Assembly (NCBI RefSeq): GCF_017948455.1
Contig: NZ_JAFFSU010000001.1
Location: 124,001-188,000, forward strand
DNA from: Streptomyces sp. GESEQ-4
Lineage (GTDB): Bacteria; Actinomycetota; Actinomycetes; Streptomycetales; Streptomycetaceae
DNA: 64,000 nucleotides
Direction of reading: 5' to 3'
In this document: piece after piece, positions 25,828 through 34,614 of the stretch
Layout: every line of letters starts with the position of its first letter
Numbering within the stretch: position 1 is the stretch's first letter
Position numbers and translations under genes: made by a program
Notes under the pieces: generated by a model
What the model saw: the letters and a program-made list of their open reading frames with translations, nothing else
What the model was told of the DNA's origin: nothing
The model's database searches: none

Positions 25828-26114
25828 ACGACACCTCTCCGGACCGCACGGAACAAGAGCTGCGCGAAGCCCTGGAGGCGCTGGCCGGTGGGGTACGGGC
25901 CGCGCCCGACGCGTACCGGACGGCTCGCGGTGACTGGGTGCGCCGGGAGCGGCGTCGACGGGTCGTCCTCGCCGTGCTGATCGCGGTCGTCTTCACGCTC
26001 GCCACGCTGATCGGCCTGTGGGTCCTCAACCAGGCTCCCTCCGAACCCGGAGTCATCTTCTCGGGCCTCGGGAATCCGGCTGCTTCCGGTGGGATCGTCA
26101 GCACACCCACTTGA
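25824..26114 (+). CDS. Small single-pass membrane protein, possible anti-sigma partner
   Basis: A 96-residue protein. The N-terminal half is charged and helical, then RRVVLAVLIAVVFTLATLIGLWVL forms one membrane segment, followed by a short Gly/Ser-rich outer tail. It starts with ATGA over the sigma-factor stop. Position and topology suggest a membrane-bound modulator of that sigma factor, but no zinc-binding anti-sigma motif (HxxxCxxC) is present, so the role is an inference from context. Confidence 0.65.
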   Translation: MNDTSPDRTEQELREALEALAGGVRAAPDAYRTARGDWVRRERRRRVVLAVLIAVVFTLATLIGLWVLNQAPSEPGVIFSGLGNPAASGGIVSTPT

Positions 26115-26179
26115 CCGGTCGTTGCGGACCACGTACGGGATCTTGAGGCCACGAGCAGCCCATGGCAGGCTCGTGCCGC

Positions 26180-26764
26180 ATGATCGATGAATTCGCGAAG
26201 GACAACCTGCACCAGAGACTGCGGCGGGACCGAAACGCGCTGCTCTGGAAACTCGACGGCTTGTCCGAATACGACGCCCGCCGGCCTTTGACAGCGACCG
26301 GGACCAACCTCCTCGGCCTGGTCAAGCACGTGGCCACCGTCGAGGCCAGGTACTTCGGCGAGGTCTTCGACCGCCCTTCGCCGGAACCGCTGCCTCGGTG
26401 GCAGGACTCCGACGGCAGCGATCTGTGGGCGACCGAGGACGAGACCCGCGAGCAGATCATCGGCTTCTACCGGCGCACGTGGGAACACTCGGACGCGACG
26501 ATCAACGAGCTTCCCCTCGACGCCCCCGGCCACGTGCCGTGGTGGCCGGAGCCTTACACCACCACGAACCTGTTCGCCGTCGTGGTCCACGTCCTCGGCG
26601 AGTCCATCCGGCATGCCGGGCACGCCGACATCCTGCGCGAGAGCGTCGACGGCCGGACCGGGTTGCGCGCCGAGAACGAGCAGCAGATCGACGAGGAAGC
26701 CCGTGCGGCCCACTGCGCGAAGATCGAGCAGGCCGCCAGGTCGGCCGCACCGATCAAGGCTTAG
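26180..26764 (+). CDS. DinB/DUF664 family protein
   Basis: A 194-residue four-helix-bundle protein of the DinB-like family. Conserved positions include the His in LLGLVKHVATVEARYFGEVF and the His pair region VVVHVLGESIRHAGHADILRE, which supply the three-histidine metal site of these proteins. Actinobacterial members include mycothiol-dependent transferases, so a thiol transferase role is possible but not shown. The ATG at 26180 is preferred over one 18 bases upstream, because relatives start with the acidic helix MIDEFAKDN. Confidence 0.8.
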   Translation: MIDEFAKDNLHQRLRRDRNALLWKLDGLSEYDARRPLTATGTNLLGLVKHVATVEARYFGEVFDRPSPEPLPRWQDSDGSDLWATEDETREQIIGFYRRTWEHSDATINELPLDAPGHVPWWPEPYTTTNLFAVVVHVLGESIRHAGHADILRESVDGRTGLRAENEQQIDEEARAAHCAKIEQAARSAAPIKA

Positions 26765-26844
26765 CGGTGGCTTACTGAGCCTGATGCCGTTGTCATGACC
26801 CCTGAGGGCGTAGGGCGCGCCCACAGCTGGGAGGGCTGAGACGG

Positions 26845-27636
26845 ATGGGAACCCTCGATGGAAAGACCGCGCTGATCACCGGCGCGGGTACCGGCATCGG
26901 CCGGGAAACGGCGCTGTCGCTGGCGGGGGAGGGGGCGCGGGTGGTCCTCGTCGGACGCAGGCAGCACATCCTCGACGAGGTCGCCGCAGTGATCGAGAAG
27001 GCCGGCGGCACGGCCTTCACCCACTCCACGCACGTCGAGAACGCCGACGAGGTCCGCGAACTCGTCGCCTGGACACGGGAGGTGGCCGGACCCGTCGACA
27101 TCCTCGTCAACAACGCGGGCGGCGCGAGCAAGGTCCTGGACGTCCGCTGGATCAGCGAGGAGGAGTGGAACCACGTCATGGGTGTCAACCTCACCGCCGT
27201 ATACCTGCTCACCCAGGCCGTGCTCCCGGACATGCTGGAGCGCGGCGGGGGCTCGATCATCACGATGTCCTCGCTCGCCGCGGTGCGGCCCACCCTCCTC
27301 GGCGGGGCACCGTACGGCGCGGCCAAGGCGGGCGTGCGCAACTTCATGACCTATCTGCACAACACCTTCCGCAACGACCTCATCCGCGCCACCTGCATCC
27401 TGCCCGGCGAGGTGAACACACCGATCCTGGACAGCCGCGCCGCCCCGCCGAGCGAGGAGAAGCGGGCGGCCATGGTGCAGCCGGAGGACGTGGCGCGAGC
27501 CGTGCTGCTGTGCGCCTCGCTCCCGCAGCGGACGGTCGTCGAGGAACTGGTGATCGCGCCCACGCTGCAGCGGGACACGTCCGCCGACATCGAGATCAGC
27601 CGCTGGATCGGCGCCCCCGAGGAGGCCCGCCGATGA
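26845..27636 (+). CDS. SDR family oxidoreductase
   Basis: A 263-residue classical SDR. The cofactor loop is ITGAGTGIGRETA, NNAGG follows, the catalytic Ser is in IITMSSLAA, and the tyrosine-lysine pair is in YGAAKAG. The C-terminus departs from the usual 'DGG' ending and runs into an acidic tail (ISRWIGAPEEARR), as in many FabG-like proteins of unknown substrate. GGGAGG lies 12 bases before the ATG. It ends nine bases from the stop of the opposing betaine-binding gene, so the two are tail to tail. Confidence 0.85.
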   Translation: MGTLDGKTALITGAGTGIGRETALSLAGEGARVVLVGRRQHILDEVAAVIEKAGGTAFTHSTHVENADEVRELVAWTREVAGPVDILVNNAGGASKVLDVRWISEEEWNHVMGVNLTAVYLLTQAVLPDMLERGGGSIITMSSLAAVRPTLLGGAPYGAAKAGVRNFMTYLHNTFRNDLIRATCILPGEVNTPILDSRAAPPSEEKRAAMVQPEDVARAVLLCASLPQRTVVEELVIAPTLQRDTSADIEISRWIGAPEEARR

Positions 27637-27645
27637 ATTGAGTGC

Positions 27646-28608
27646 CTATCCGAGCCACGCCTTGACCTTGTCGGGGTTCGCGTCCACCCACTTCTTCGCC
27701 GCCGCCTCCGGCGTCATCTTGTCCAGCGCTATGGATTTCGCCACCGTGTTCTGGTCGTCGTTGGTCCACTTGAAGTTCTTCACCAGGTCGTAGGCGGGGC
27801 TGCCGGACTCGGAGAACTTCGTGCTGACGATCTTGTCGAGGTCGAACACGGGATAGTCGCAGGCGACCTTCGCCGGATCGGCGTCACAGCCCTCCGTGTG
27901 CTTGGGCAGCTCGACGTGGACCAGCGGGACCTCCGAGAAGAACCACTGGGGCTCGTAGAAGTAGCCGATCACCCATTTCTTGTTCTTCTCGGCGTCCCGG
28001 AAGGCCTGGATGAGCGCGGTCTCGCTGCCCGCGTACACCACCTTGAAGTCCAGCTTCAGGTTCTTGACCAGGGCCTCGTCGTTGGTCTGGTACGACGGGT
28101 CGCCGTCGAGGAGCTGGCCCTTGCCGCCCGACTCGGAGGTCTTGAAGTTGGCGGCGTACTTGTTGAGGTTCTTCCAGTCGGTGATGTCCGGGTACTTCTT
28201 CACGATCCACGGCGGGAGGTACCAGCCGATGATGCCCTTGTTGCCGGTCGAGCCGAGATCGACGGCGGTCTTCTGCTGGGTGATGTACTTCTTCTTCAGG
28301 TCCTCGTGGCCCCAGTTCTCCAGGATGGCGTCGACCTCGCCCGTCTCGAACCCCTGCCAGCCGATCTCCGCCTTCAGGTCCTTCTTCTCCACCGTGCAGC
28401 CGAGTTCCTTTTCGGCGATGTACGCGATGACCGCCGCGTCCGCCTCGTAGCCCACCCACGGGTTGACCGCGAGGTTGAACGTGCCGCACTTGCCCGAGCT
28501 GTCGGAAGCCGAGGAGCTGTCGCCGCCGACCTTCGCCCCGCCGCACGCGGTGAGGGTCAGGCCGAGAACGGCCAGGCCGGCTGTACCGGCTCTCCAGTGT
28601 CTTGTCAT
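27646..28608 (-). CDS. Glycine betaine/choline ABC transporter binding lipoprotein (orphan paralogue)
   Basis: A 320-residue OpuAC-type receptor. The signal peptide ends in a lipobox (LTAC, Cys22). The mature part contains NLAVNPWVGYEA, IGWQGFETGEVDAILENWGH and YEPQWFF, supplying the tryptophan/tyrosine cage for a quaternary ammonium. Long blocks are identical to the receptor at 44140-45117, so the two are paralogues. No ATPase or permease accompanies this copy; it probably delivers ligand to the complete transporter at 41-44 kb. It lies 89 bases downstream of the large sulfatase on the same strand. The start at 28608 is set by AAGGAG nine bases upstream. Confidence 0.9.
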   Translation of the reverse strand: MTRHWRAGTAGLAVLGLTLTACGGAKVGGDSSSASDSSGKCGTFNLAVNPWVGYEADAAVIAYIAEKELGCTVEKKDLKAEIGWQGFETGEVDAILENWGHEDLKKKYITQQKTAVDLGSTGNKGIIGWYLPPWIVKKYPDITDWKNLNKYAANFKTSESGGKGQLLDGDPSYQTNDEALVKNLKLDFKVVYAGSETALIQAFRDAEKNKKWVIGYFYEPQWFFSEVPLVHVELPKHTEGCDADPAKVACDYPVFDLDKIVSTKFSESGSPAYDLVKNFKWTNDDQNTVAKSIALDKMTPEAAAKKWVDANPDKVKAWLG

Positions 28609-28697
28609 GGTGTCTTGCTCCTTACGCGTCCGCGCGTTGCGGTGAGGGCTGAGGGCTGAGTGAGGGAATCGAGTCGAAGTCCAGGGCGCACAGCGAC

Positions 28698-31061
28698 TCA
28701 CTGGGCCCCCATGACGCGCCGGTGCAGCCCACCGTCGAAGTCCGACGGTTCGCCGGCCGCGGCGGGGGCCAGGTCGATGCGCACGGTGTGCACGGCGCCC
28801 GTGAACTCGTTGTCGAGGACGGGATAGGCGTCGGTCACCGGCGTACTGAGGTCCACTCCCACGTCGAGCGTCTCGTCGAAGGAGAAGTAGTACGGGATGG
28901 TCCGCTCGACGCGTCCGGTCGCCCGCCGTTCGCCGTCCACCAGGAGCGCGGCGGTCCCGCCCTTGCCGAGTCCGCCGCCGTCGTAGTCGAAGGCGAGCCG
29001 TACCTCGTGCCGTCCCGGTGTCAGCGGTTGGTCGACGCGCACGGTGTACAGGCTCATTCCGAAGTAGTTGTAGACGTACGCCGGCCTGCCCCCGGTGACG
29101 TACAGGGACCAGCCGCCGAACCGGCCGCCCTGCGCGATGAGCACGCCCTCGGCCGTCGCGTCGGGCACGTCGATGTCCGCGGTGATGCTGTGCGAGCGGT
29201 TCTTGATGTTGGGTGTGGTCTCCTCCGTGAACCGTCGCATGCCGCCGCGGTAGGTCACGGACGTGCGGTCACCGAGCAGGTCGATGCGCCCGGCCACGGC
29301 GGGGTTCTCCCGCTCGGTGACCCGGTCGTCCAGCGGGAAGACCTGGTACTTGGCTGCTTCGATCAGGAACAGGTCCTGCAACTGGCGCAGCTTCTCGGGG
29401 TGTTCGGAGGCGAGGTCGTGCGCCTGGCTCCAGTCCTTGTCCAGGTCGTAGAGCTCCCAGACGTCGTCGGAGAACCTCCGGTTCTTGTCTCCCACCATCT
29501 CCCAGGGGATGCCGTGCCGGGTGACCGCCATCCAGCCCTCGTGGTAGATGCCGCGGTTGCCGCACATCTCGAAGTACTGGGTGTGGTGGAACTCGGGCGC
29601 CCGCGGATCGGCGAGCGTGCGCCACATGCTCGTCCCCTCCAGGGGCTGCTGGGTCACCCCGTCGACGCTGAAGGGTGCCGGGATCCCCGCACAGTCCAGG
29701 ATCGTCGGCAGTACGTCGATCACGTGCGAGAACTGGTGACGCAGGCCGCCGCCCTCGGGCACCCCTCGGGGCCAGTGCAGGATCATGCCGTCCCGGGTGC
29801 CGCCGAAGTGCGAGGCCACCTGCTTGGTCCACTGGTAGGGGGTGTTGAGGGCCAGCGCCCAGCCCGCCGGGGCGATCGGGTAGCTGTACGGTCCGCCGAT
29901 CTCGTCGAGGTGATCGATCATCTCGTCGGGGTCGTCCACGATGCCGTGCCCGAGCCGGTGTTCGACGATCGTCCCCTCGATGCCGCCCTCGCCGGAGGCG
30001 CCGTTGTCGCCGAGGATGTAGAGGATCAGGGTGTTGTCCAGCTCGCCCAGTTCCTCCAGCGCGTCGAGGAATCTGCCGACCTGCACATCGGCGTGTTCGG
30101 TGAACCCGGCGAAGGTCTCCATGAATCTGGCCGACAATTGGCGCTGGTTGTCGGTGAGTTCGTTCCAGTGGGGAACGCCCTCGGCCCAGGGGGCGAGTTC
30201 CGTCTCCGGGGGTACGACGCCGAGTTCCTTCTGCCGCTCCAGGGTCGCCTCGCGCTGGCGGTCCCAGCCGTGGTCGAAGCGTCCGCGGTACTTCTCCTGC
30301 CACTCCCGGCCGACGTGCAGGGGCGCGTGCGCGGCACCGAGGGCGAGGTAGGTGAAGAAGGGGCGGCCCGGGGTGAGGGTGCGCTGGGTGCGGACCCAGT
30401 CGATGGCGTGGTCGACCAGGTCCTCGGAGAGGTGGTAGCCGTCCTCGGGCCGGCGGTCCGGCTCGACGGGGGTGGTGCCCTGGTACAGGAGTGGGTACCA
30501 GTGGTTCATCTCGGCGCCCATGAACCCGTAGAAGGTGTCGAAGCCTTCGCCTGTCGGCCAGCGGTCGAAGGGCCCGACCGCGCTGATCTCCCGCGGCGGA
30601 GTCTGGTGCCATTTGCCGAAGGCGGCCGTGCTGTAGCCGTTGCCCTGGAGGATCTGGGCCATGGTGGCGGCGCTGCGCGGCCGGAATCCGTTGTAGCCGG
30701 GGGCCGCTGTGGTCATCTCGGTGGTGCCGCCCATGCCGACCGAGTGGTGGTTGCGTCCGGTCAGCAGGGCCTGCCGGGTCGGTGAGCACAGGGCCGTCAC
30801 ATGGAAGCGGGTGTAGCGCAGCCCCTCTTCGGCGAGCCGGTCCGCGGCGGGCATCTCGCAGGGCCCGCCGAAAGCGCTGGAAGTGCCGAATCCCAGGTCG
30901 TCGACCAGCACGATCACCACGTTCGGGGCGCCCGGGGGAGGGGGGACCGGGCCGATCGGGGTGAAGGGGGACTTCTGGTCGTGGACGTCCATCGCGGTGG
31001 TGAGCGGTCGGCGGGTGTCGGGCCGCGGGAGTACGTGCCGTCCGGCGTCGAACTCAGTCAT
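28698..31061 (-). CDS. Arylsulfatase (type I sulfatase, AtsA-like, long form)
   Basis: A 787-residue sulfatase. Near the N-terminus, NVVIVLVDDLGFGTSSAFGG carries the metal-binding Asp pair. CSPTRQALLTGRNHH is the sulfatase signature, whose Cys is oxidised to formylglycine in this family. The HAPLHVGREW region and DNGASGEGG complete the core, and the C-terminal 200 residues form a beta-rich domain. No signal peptide precedes the domain, so the enzyme should act in the cytoplasm. GGAG lies six bases before the ATG at 31061; in-frame codons farther up lack one. The substrate is unknown; the betaine receptor gene behind it suggests a sulfated quaternary-ammonium compound such as choline-O-sulfate, as an inference. 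The formylglycine-generating enzyme is not in the window. Confidence 0.88.
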   Translation of the reverse strand: MTEFDAGRHVLPRPDTRRPLTTAMDVHDQKSPFTPIGPVPPPPGAPNVVIVLVDDLGFGTSSAFGGPCEMPAADRLAEEGLRYTRFHVTALCSPTRQALLTGRNHHSVGMGGTTEMTTAAPGYNGFRPRSAATMAQILQGNGYSTAAFGKWHQTPPREISAVGPFDRWPTGEGFDTFYGFMGAEMNHWYPLLYQGTTPVEPDRRPEDGYHLSEDLVDHAIDWVRTQRTLTPGRPFFTYLALGAAHAPLHVGREWQEKYRGRFDHGWDRQREATLERQKELGVVPPETELAPWAEGVPHWNELTDNQRQLSARFMETFAGFTEHADVQVGRFLDALEELGELDNTLILYILGDNGASGEGGIEGTIVEHRLGHGIVDDPDEMIDHLDEIGGPYSYPIAPAGWALALNTPYQWTKQVASHFGGTRDGMILHWPRGVPEGGGLRHQFSHVIDVLPTILDCAGIPAPFSVDGVTQQPLEGTSMWRTLADPRAPEFHHTQYFEMCGNRGIYHEGWMAVTRHGIPWEMVGDKNRRFSDDVWELYDLDKDWSQAHDLASEHPEKLRQLQDLFLIEAAKYQVFPLDDRVTERENPAVAGRIDLLGDRTSVTYRGGMRRFTEETTPNIKNRSHSITADIDVPDATAEGVLIAQGGRFGGWSLYVTGGRPAYVYNYFGMSLYTVRVDQPLTPGRHEVRLAFDYDGGGLGKGGTAALLVDGERRATGRVERTIPYYFSFDETLDVGVDLSTPVTDAYPVLDNEFTGAVHTVRIDLAPAAAGEPSDFDGGLHRRVMGAQ

Positions 31062-31283
31062 GTATTTCTCCGATGCCATGCCCGGCGGGGAAATGTCACA
31101 CGTTCTTCGCGCGGCCGAATTGTCGGCGCAATAAAACGGGCTTGAGGGCCGGTCCGGGAATCTCGCCGACTGTCGTGGAGCAAAAGTGACAGTCACTGGG
31201 ACAGCGGTCAACCAGCCGACTTGAATACCCCTGAACCGGTTTTGAATGGGGCCGGTAGACAACTTCTATACCGGCAGTGGGTT

Positions 31284-32165
31284 TCAGTCCTCGGCGAGCG
31301 CGGCTGCCAGGTCGACGAAAGCCTGGGCGGCGGGGGACAGCGGGCCCGACCGCCAGACCAGCCGGCCGTGGCGCACCAGCCGTGGCCGGTTGGACAGCAT
31401 CCGGGCCCCGCGCAGCGCGGCGTCCCGGGCCATGGAGCCAGGCAGGAGCGATGCGCCGACGCCCGAGAGGATCAACGGCACGATCATCGCGCGGTGCGCG
31501 GTCTCCACCACGATCCGCGGCGTGACGCCCAGCGCGGTGCATACGTCGTCCACCGCCGCCCGGGTCTCGGTGTCCGGCGGGGTCACGATCAGGTCCAGTG
31601 CGGCCAGTTCGCGCGAGGTGATGGTGTCGCCCGGCGGATGCGGGTGGTCCGGGGGCAGCACGACGTGCATCTCCTGCTCGGGCAGGTCCATCCCGCGCAG
31701 GTCCGCCGTGGGCACCGAGGCGTCCACCAGACCCAGTTCGCACTGACCGGCGGCGACCATGTGGGCCACGGCAGGGCCCTGCTCCGGGTCGACCACGCGC
31801 ACGGAGACCTTCGGGTGCGCGCGATGGAAACGCCCCAGCATGCCGGCTAGTGGATCGACCGAAAGGGTCGTCTGGGAGACGATGTCGAGCCGGCCGCCGC
31901 TGAGCCCGAGGACTTCGCGGACCAGAGAACCGGCCGTGGTGAGATCGCGCAGCACCTGCCGGGCCGGCTGGACGAGCGCTTCGCCCGCCGCGGTGAGTAC
32001 GACGCCGTGCGGGAGGCGGTGAAAGAGTTTTCCACCGAATTCGCGCTCCAGAGTGCGGATCGCATGGGAAAGCGAGGGCTGCGCTACGTGGAGGGCAATG
32101 GCCGCGGCTGTGAATCCGCCGTGCTCGACCACGGCGATGAAGTATTCCAGCTGGCGTCGTTCCAT
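31284..32165 (-). CDS. LysR-family transcriptional regulator
   Basis: A 293-residue LysR protein. The N-terminal helix-turn-helix is MERRQLEYFIAVVEHGGFTA followed by LHVAQPSLSHAIRTLEREFG. The effector domain then runs from about residue 90 to the end (RLDIVSQTTLSVDP, CELGLVDASVPTADL, VVETAHRAMIVPLILSGVGASLLP). The ATG has GGAG five bases upstream. It lies 222 bases before the sulfatase on the same strand and probably controls the sulfatase/receptor unit. No T-N11-A type site stood out in the gap. Confidence 0.88.
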   Translation of the reverse strand: MERRQLEYFIAVVEHGGFTAAAIALHVAQPSLSHAIRTLEREFGGKLFHRLPHGVVLTAAGEALVQPARQVLRDLTTAGSLVREVLGLSGGRLDIVSQTTLSVDPLAGMLGRFHRAHPKVSVRVVDPEQGPAVAHMVAAGQCELGLVDASVPTADLRGMDLPEQEMHVVLPPDHPHPPGDTITSRELAALDLIVTPPDTETRAAVDDVCTALGVTPRIVVETAHRAMIVPLILSGVGASLLPGSMARDAALRGARMLSNRPRLVRHGRLVWRSGPLSPAAQAFVDLAAALAED

Positions 32166-32259
32166 CGGGTCTCCGTAAATTCCGGGCAACGCTATCACCG
32201 GTCGGCGGGCCGTCGTGCGGCGACGGTTTCGTCCGTCCGTCAGGATCCCGGGTCCTTGA

Positions 32260-32796
32260 CCCCCAGGTGACCCGCGGGGCAAGGGCGCCCCCGTCAGCCT
32301 GGAGACGATCATCGTGCCCGACCCCGGTCCGGGGGAGGCGCTGGTGAAGATCGAGGCTTGCGGGGTGATGGCGGGCATCGACGCCGCGATCAACACTGGC
32401 AATGTCGGTCGCGGGGACACCGTGGCGGTCATCGGCTGTGGCGGCGTCGGGGACGCGGCGGTCGGCGGGGCGAACCTGGCGGGCGCGGTGAAGATCATCG
32501 CCGTCGACATGAACGACCGGAAACTGGCCACGGCCAGGAAGCTGGGGGCGACCCACACGGTCAACTCCAAGGAGGCCGACCCCACCGAGGCGATCCGCGA
32601 GCTGACCGGCGGCTTCGGTGCCGACGCCCGCGATCTCGCCGGCACGGTCCTCGTCGGTGTCCCCACTCCGGAGATGAAGCTCGAACTGCCCCTGCTGGAC
32701 GCCTTCGTCACGGAGACCATCGCCCTGGACGAGGTCGAGAAGGCCTTCGGACTGATGCACGGCGGCGACGTCCTGCGCTCGGTGGTGGTCTTCTGA
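32260..32796 (+). pseudogene. Mycothiol-type formaldehyde dehydrogenase with three internal in-frame deletions
   Basis: The frame encodes about 178 codons of an S-(hydroxymethyl)mycothiol dehydrogenase, a family normally near 360 residues. It starts [10 protein letters not shown], then [17 protein letters not shown]. It then jumps straight to [16 protein letters not shown], from the middle of the protein. After GGFGAD it jumps to RDLAGTVL, and after LPLLD to [16 protein letters not shown]. The catalytic zinc and structural zinc regions are gone. Each junction keeps frame and joins repeated short motifs (CGV/CGV, LLD/LD). No start codon with a ribosome binding site is visible. It cannot work as a dehydrogenase, although the shortened frame remains open. 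Confidence 0.8.
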
Positions 32797-32872
32797 CGGA
32801 CGTCGGCTCGGGACCTCTGACCGTCCGGCGGACGTTCGGCAGTCCCTGACATCGTTCTCTATCGCGCACACA

Positions 32873-32889
32873 GTTGCGCAACAAGCAAC
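32873..32889. promoter_or_regulatory. Putative IclR operator 1 (before the Rieske ferredoxin operon)
   Basis: GTTGCG-CAACA-AGCAAC: an inverted repeat of six-base arms around five bases, one mismatch from GTTGCG-N5-CGCAAC. It lies 112 bases before the ferredoxin start. Confidence 0.65.
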
Positions 32890-32956
32890 CATCGCTGGCG
32901 CATATCCGCCGCCCTGGAATCCCTTGACAAGGATTCCGGGCCGACCTCAGACTGAC

Positions 32957-32973
32957 GTTGCGCTTACCGCAAT
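32957..32973. promoter_or_regulatory. Putative IclR operator 2 (before the Rieske ferredoxin operon)
   Basis: GTTGCG-CTTAC-CGCAAT: same arm and spacer pattern with one mismatch, 28 bases before the ferredoxin start. The two copies lie 84 bases apart, centre to centre. Confidence 0.65.
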
Positions 32974-33000
32974 CCGTTTCGTTATACGCACCGAGGTGTC

Positions 33001-33363
33001 ATGATGATTCCCGCGTGCCGTCTCGCGGATCTTCCGCGAGGTGAGGCCTTCCGGCTCGACATCGATCCGCCGGTCTCGGTGTTCCACACCGACGACGGTG
33101 AGGTCTTCGCCATCGACGACACCTGCACCCACCAGGACGCCTCGCTCGCCGACGGCTGGCTGGAGGGCTGTGAGGTGGAATGTCCGCTGCACTCCTCGAA
33201 GTTCGACCTGCGCACCGGCGCCGTCGACGCCCCGCCGGCCAAGCTCCCGGTCCGCACGCACGAGGTCATGGTCGAGGACGGCGTGATCTATGTCCGGGTC
33301 TCCACCGACGCCCCCAACCTGCCGCCCTGCGTCGCGGCCCGGCTCGCCGCCGGTCCCGCGTGA
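33001..33363 (+). CDS. Rieske [2Fe-2S] ferredoxin of an oxygenase system
   Basis: A 120-residue Rieske ferredoxin. The cluster ligands are Cys42 and His44 in CTHQDAS, and Cys61 and His64 in CPLHSSKFD. It resembles HcaC/BphF-type ferredoxins that pass electrons from a flavoprotein to a ring-hydroxylating-type oxygenase. The downstream reductase overlaps it by four bases and the oxygenase follows at 34615, giving a three-part system. In well-studied Pseudomonas glycine betaine oxygenase, the electron-transfer part is a single GbcB protein, so the split arrangement here is different. GAGGTG precedes the ATG. Confidence 0.88.
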   Translation: MMIPACRLADLPRGEAFRLDIDPPVSVFHTDDGEVFAIDDTCTHQDASLADGWLEGCEVECPLHSSKFDLRTGAVDAPPAKLPVRTHEVMVEDGVIYVRVSTDAPNLPPCVAARLAAGPA

Positions 33364-34517
33364 GAACCGTGGCCGTGGTCGGCGCCTCGCTGGCCGGACT
33401 GTCGGCGGCGCGCTCGCTGCGGAAGCAGGGCTACGACGGGCGGCTGGTCGTCATCGGTGACGAGACCCATCGCCCGTACGACCGTCCGCCGCTGTCCAAG
33501 GAGTTCCTGGCCGGCGCCCTCGGCGAGGCGGATCTGGCGCTGGAGGCGGACGGGGAGGACCTGCGGGCCGAGTGGCTGCTCGGCACCCGCGCCACCGCGC
33601 TCGACCGCGCCGAGCGTGCCGTCCGGCTCGCCGACGGACGGGAGGTCCGCGCCGACGGCGTCGTCATCGCGACCGGCGCCGCCGCGCGCACCCTGCCCGG
33701 CAGTGAAGGTCTGGCCGGAGTGCACGCCCTGCGCACCCTGGACGACGCCCGCGCCCTGCGCGACGAACTCGCCCTGGGCGGAAGGCTGGTGGTGATCGGC
33801 GGCGGCTTCATCGGCGCCGAAGTCGCCTCCACCGCGTACGCCCTCGGCGTCGACGTGACGGTCGTCGAGCTGGCACCGACACCGCTCGCCGGACCTCTCG
33901 GCGAGACCATGGGCGGGGTCGTCTCCGCCCTCCATGCGGACCACGGCGTACGGCTGTTGTGCGGCGTGGGTGTCAAGGGGCTGAGCGGAGAGACCCGTGT
34001 CGACGCCGTCCTGCTCGAGGACGGCCGGTCCATCCCCGCCGACATCGTCGTGGTCGGGGTGGGGGCGCGTCCGTGCGTCGAGTGGCTGGAAGGATCCGGC
34101 GTCGAACTCGACAACGGCGTCAAGTGCGGCGCCGACGGCCGCACCAGCCTGGCCGGGGTGGTCGCGGTCGGCGACTGCGCCAACTGGTACGACCCCCGCC
34201 TGGGCACCCACCGCCGGGTCGAGCACTGGACCGGCGCGCGGGAACGCCCCGACGCGGCGGTTGCCGCGCTGCTAGCGGGTGGCGAGCTGGAACCGGCCGT
34301 GCCCAGGCCGCCGTACTTCTGGTCGGACCAGTACGGGGTGAAGATCCAGTTCGCCGGTCATGCGGGGGTCTCCGACAGTGTGACGGTGGAGGTGGGCGCC
34401 GTGGACGACCGGAACGTTCTGGCCGTCTACCGGCGGGGCGGAGTGCCGGTCGCCGTGCTCGGTATGAATCAGCCGCGGCTGTTCATGCGCTGGCGCAAGC
34501 AGCTGAGCGCGGCTTGA
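33360..34517 (+). CDS. FAD/NAD ferredoxin reductase of the Rieske oxygenase system
   Basis: A 385-residue reductase with two dinucleotide folds: VAVVGASLAGLSAARSL at the N-terminus for FAD and VVIGGGFIGAEVAS at about residue 140 for NADH. VAVGDCANWYDP marks the flavin-binding end segment, followed by the reductase C-terminal domain. It matches the BphA4/rubredoxin-reductase family that feeds Rieske ferredoxins. The GTG start overlaps the ferredoxin stop (GTGA), so both are made together. Confidence 0.88.
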   Translation: MRTVAVVGASLAGLSAARSLRKQGYDGRLVVIGDETHRPYDRPPLSKEFLAGALGEADLALEADGEDLRAEWLLGTRATALDRAERAVRLADGREVRADGVVIATGAAARTLPGSEGLAGVHALRTLDDARALRDELALGGRLVVIGGGFIGAEVASTAYALGVDVTVVELAPTPLAGPLGETMGGVVSALHADHGVRLLCGVGVKGLSGETRVDAVLLEDGRSIPADIVVVGVGARPCVEWLEGSGVELDNGVKCGADGRTSLAGVVAVGDCANWYDPRLGTHRRVEHWTGARERPDAAVAALLAGGELEPAVPRPPYFWSDQYGVKIQFAGHAGVSDSVTVEVGAVDDRNVLAVYRRGGVPVAVLGMNQPRLFMRWRKQLSAA

Positions 34518-34614
34518 TGGGTTGTTGTGATTCCGCGGCGCCATCGTGGCTGGTCGCGCAGTTCCCCGCGCCCCTTACGGGGCGCTCTCCCCGACGTCCT
34601 CCGAGGAGTGCACC

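Noticed and set aside
28698..31262. A longer, 854-residue sulfatase start
   Set aside because: The extra 67 residues do not resemble the family and lack a ribosome binding site, while the ATG at 31061 has GGAG at good spacing.
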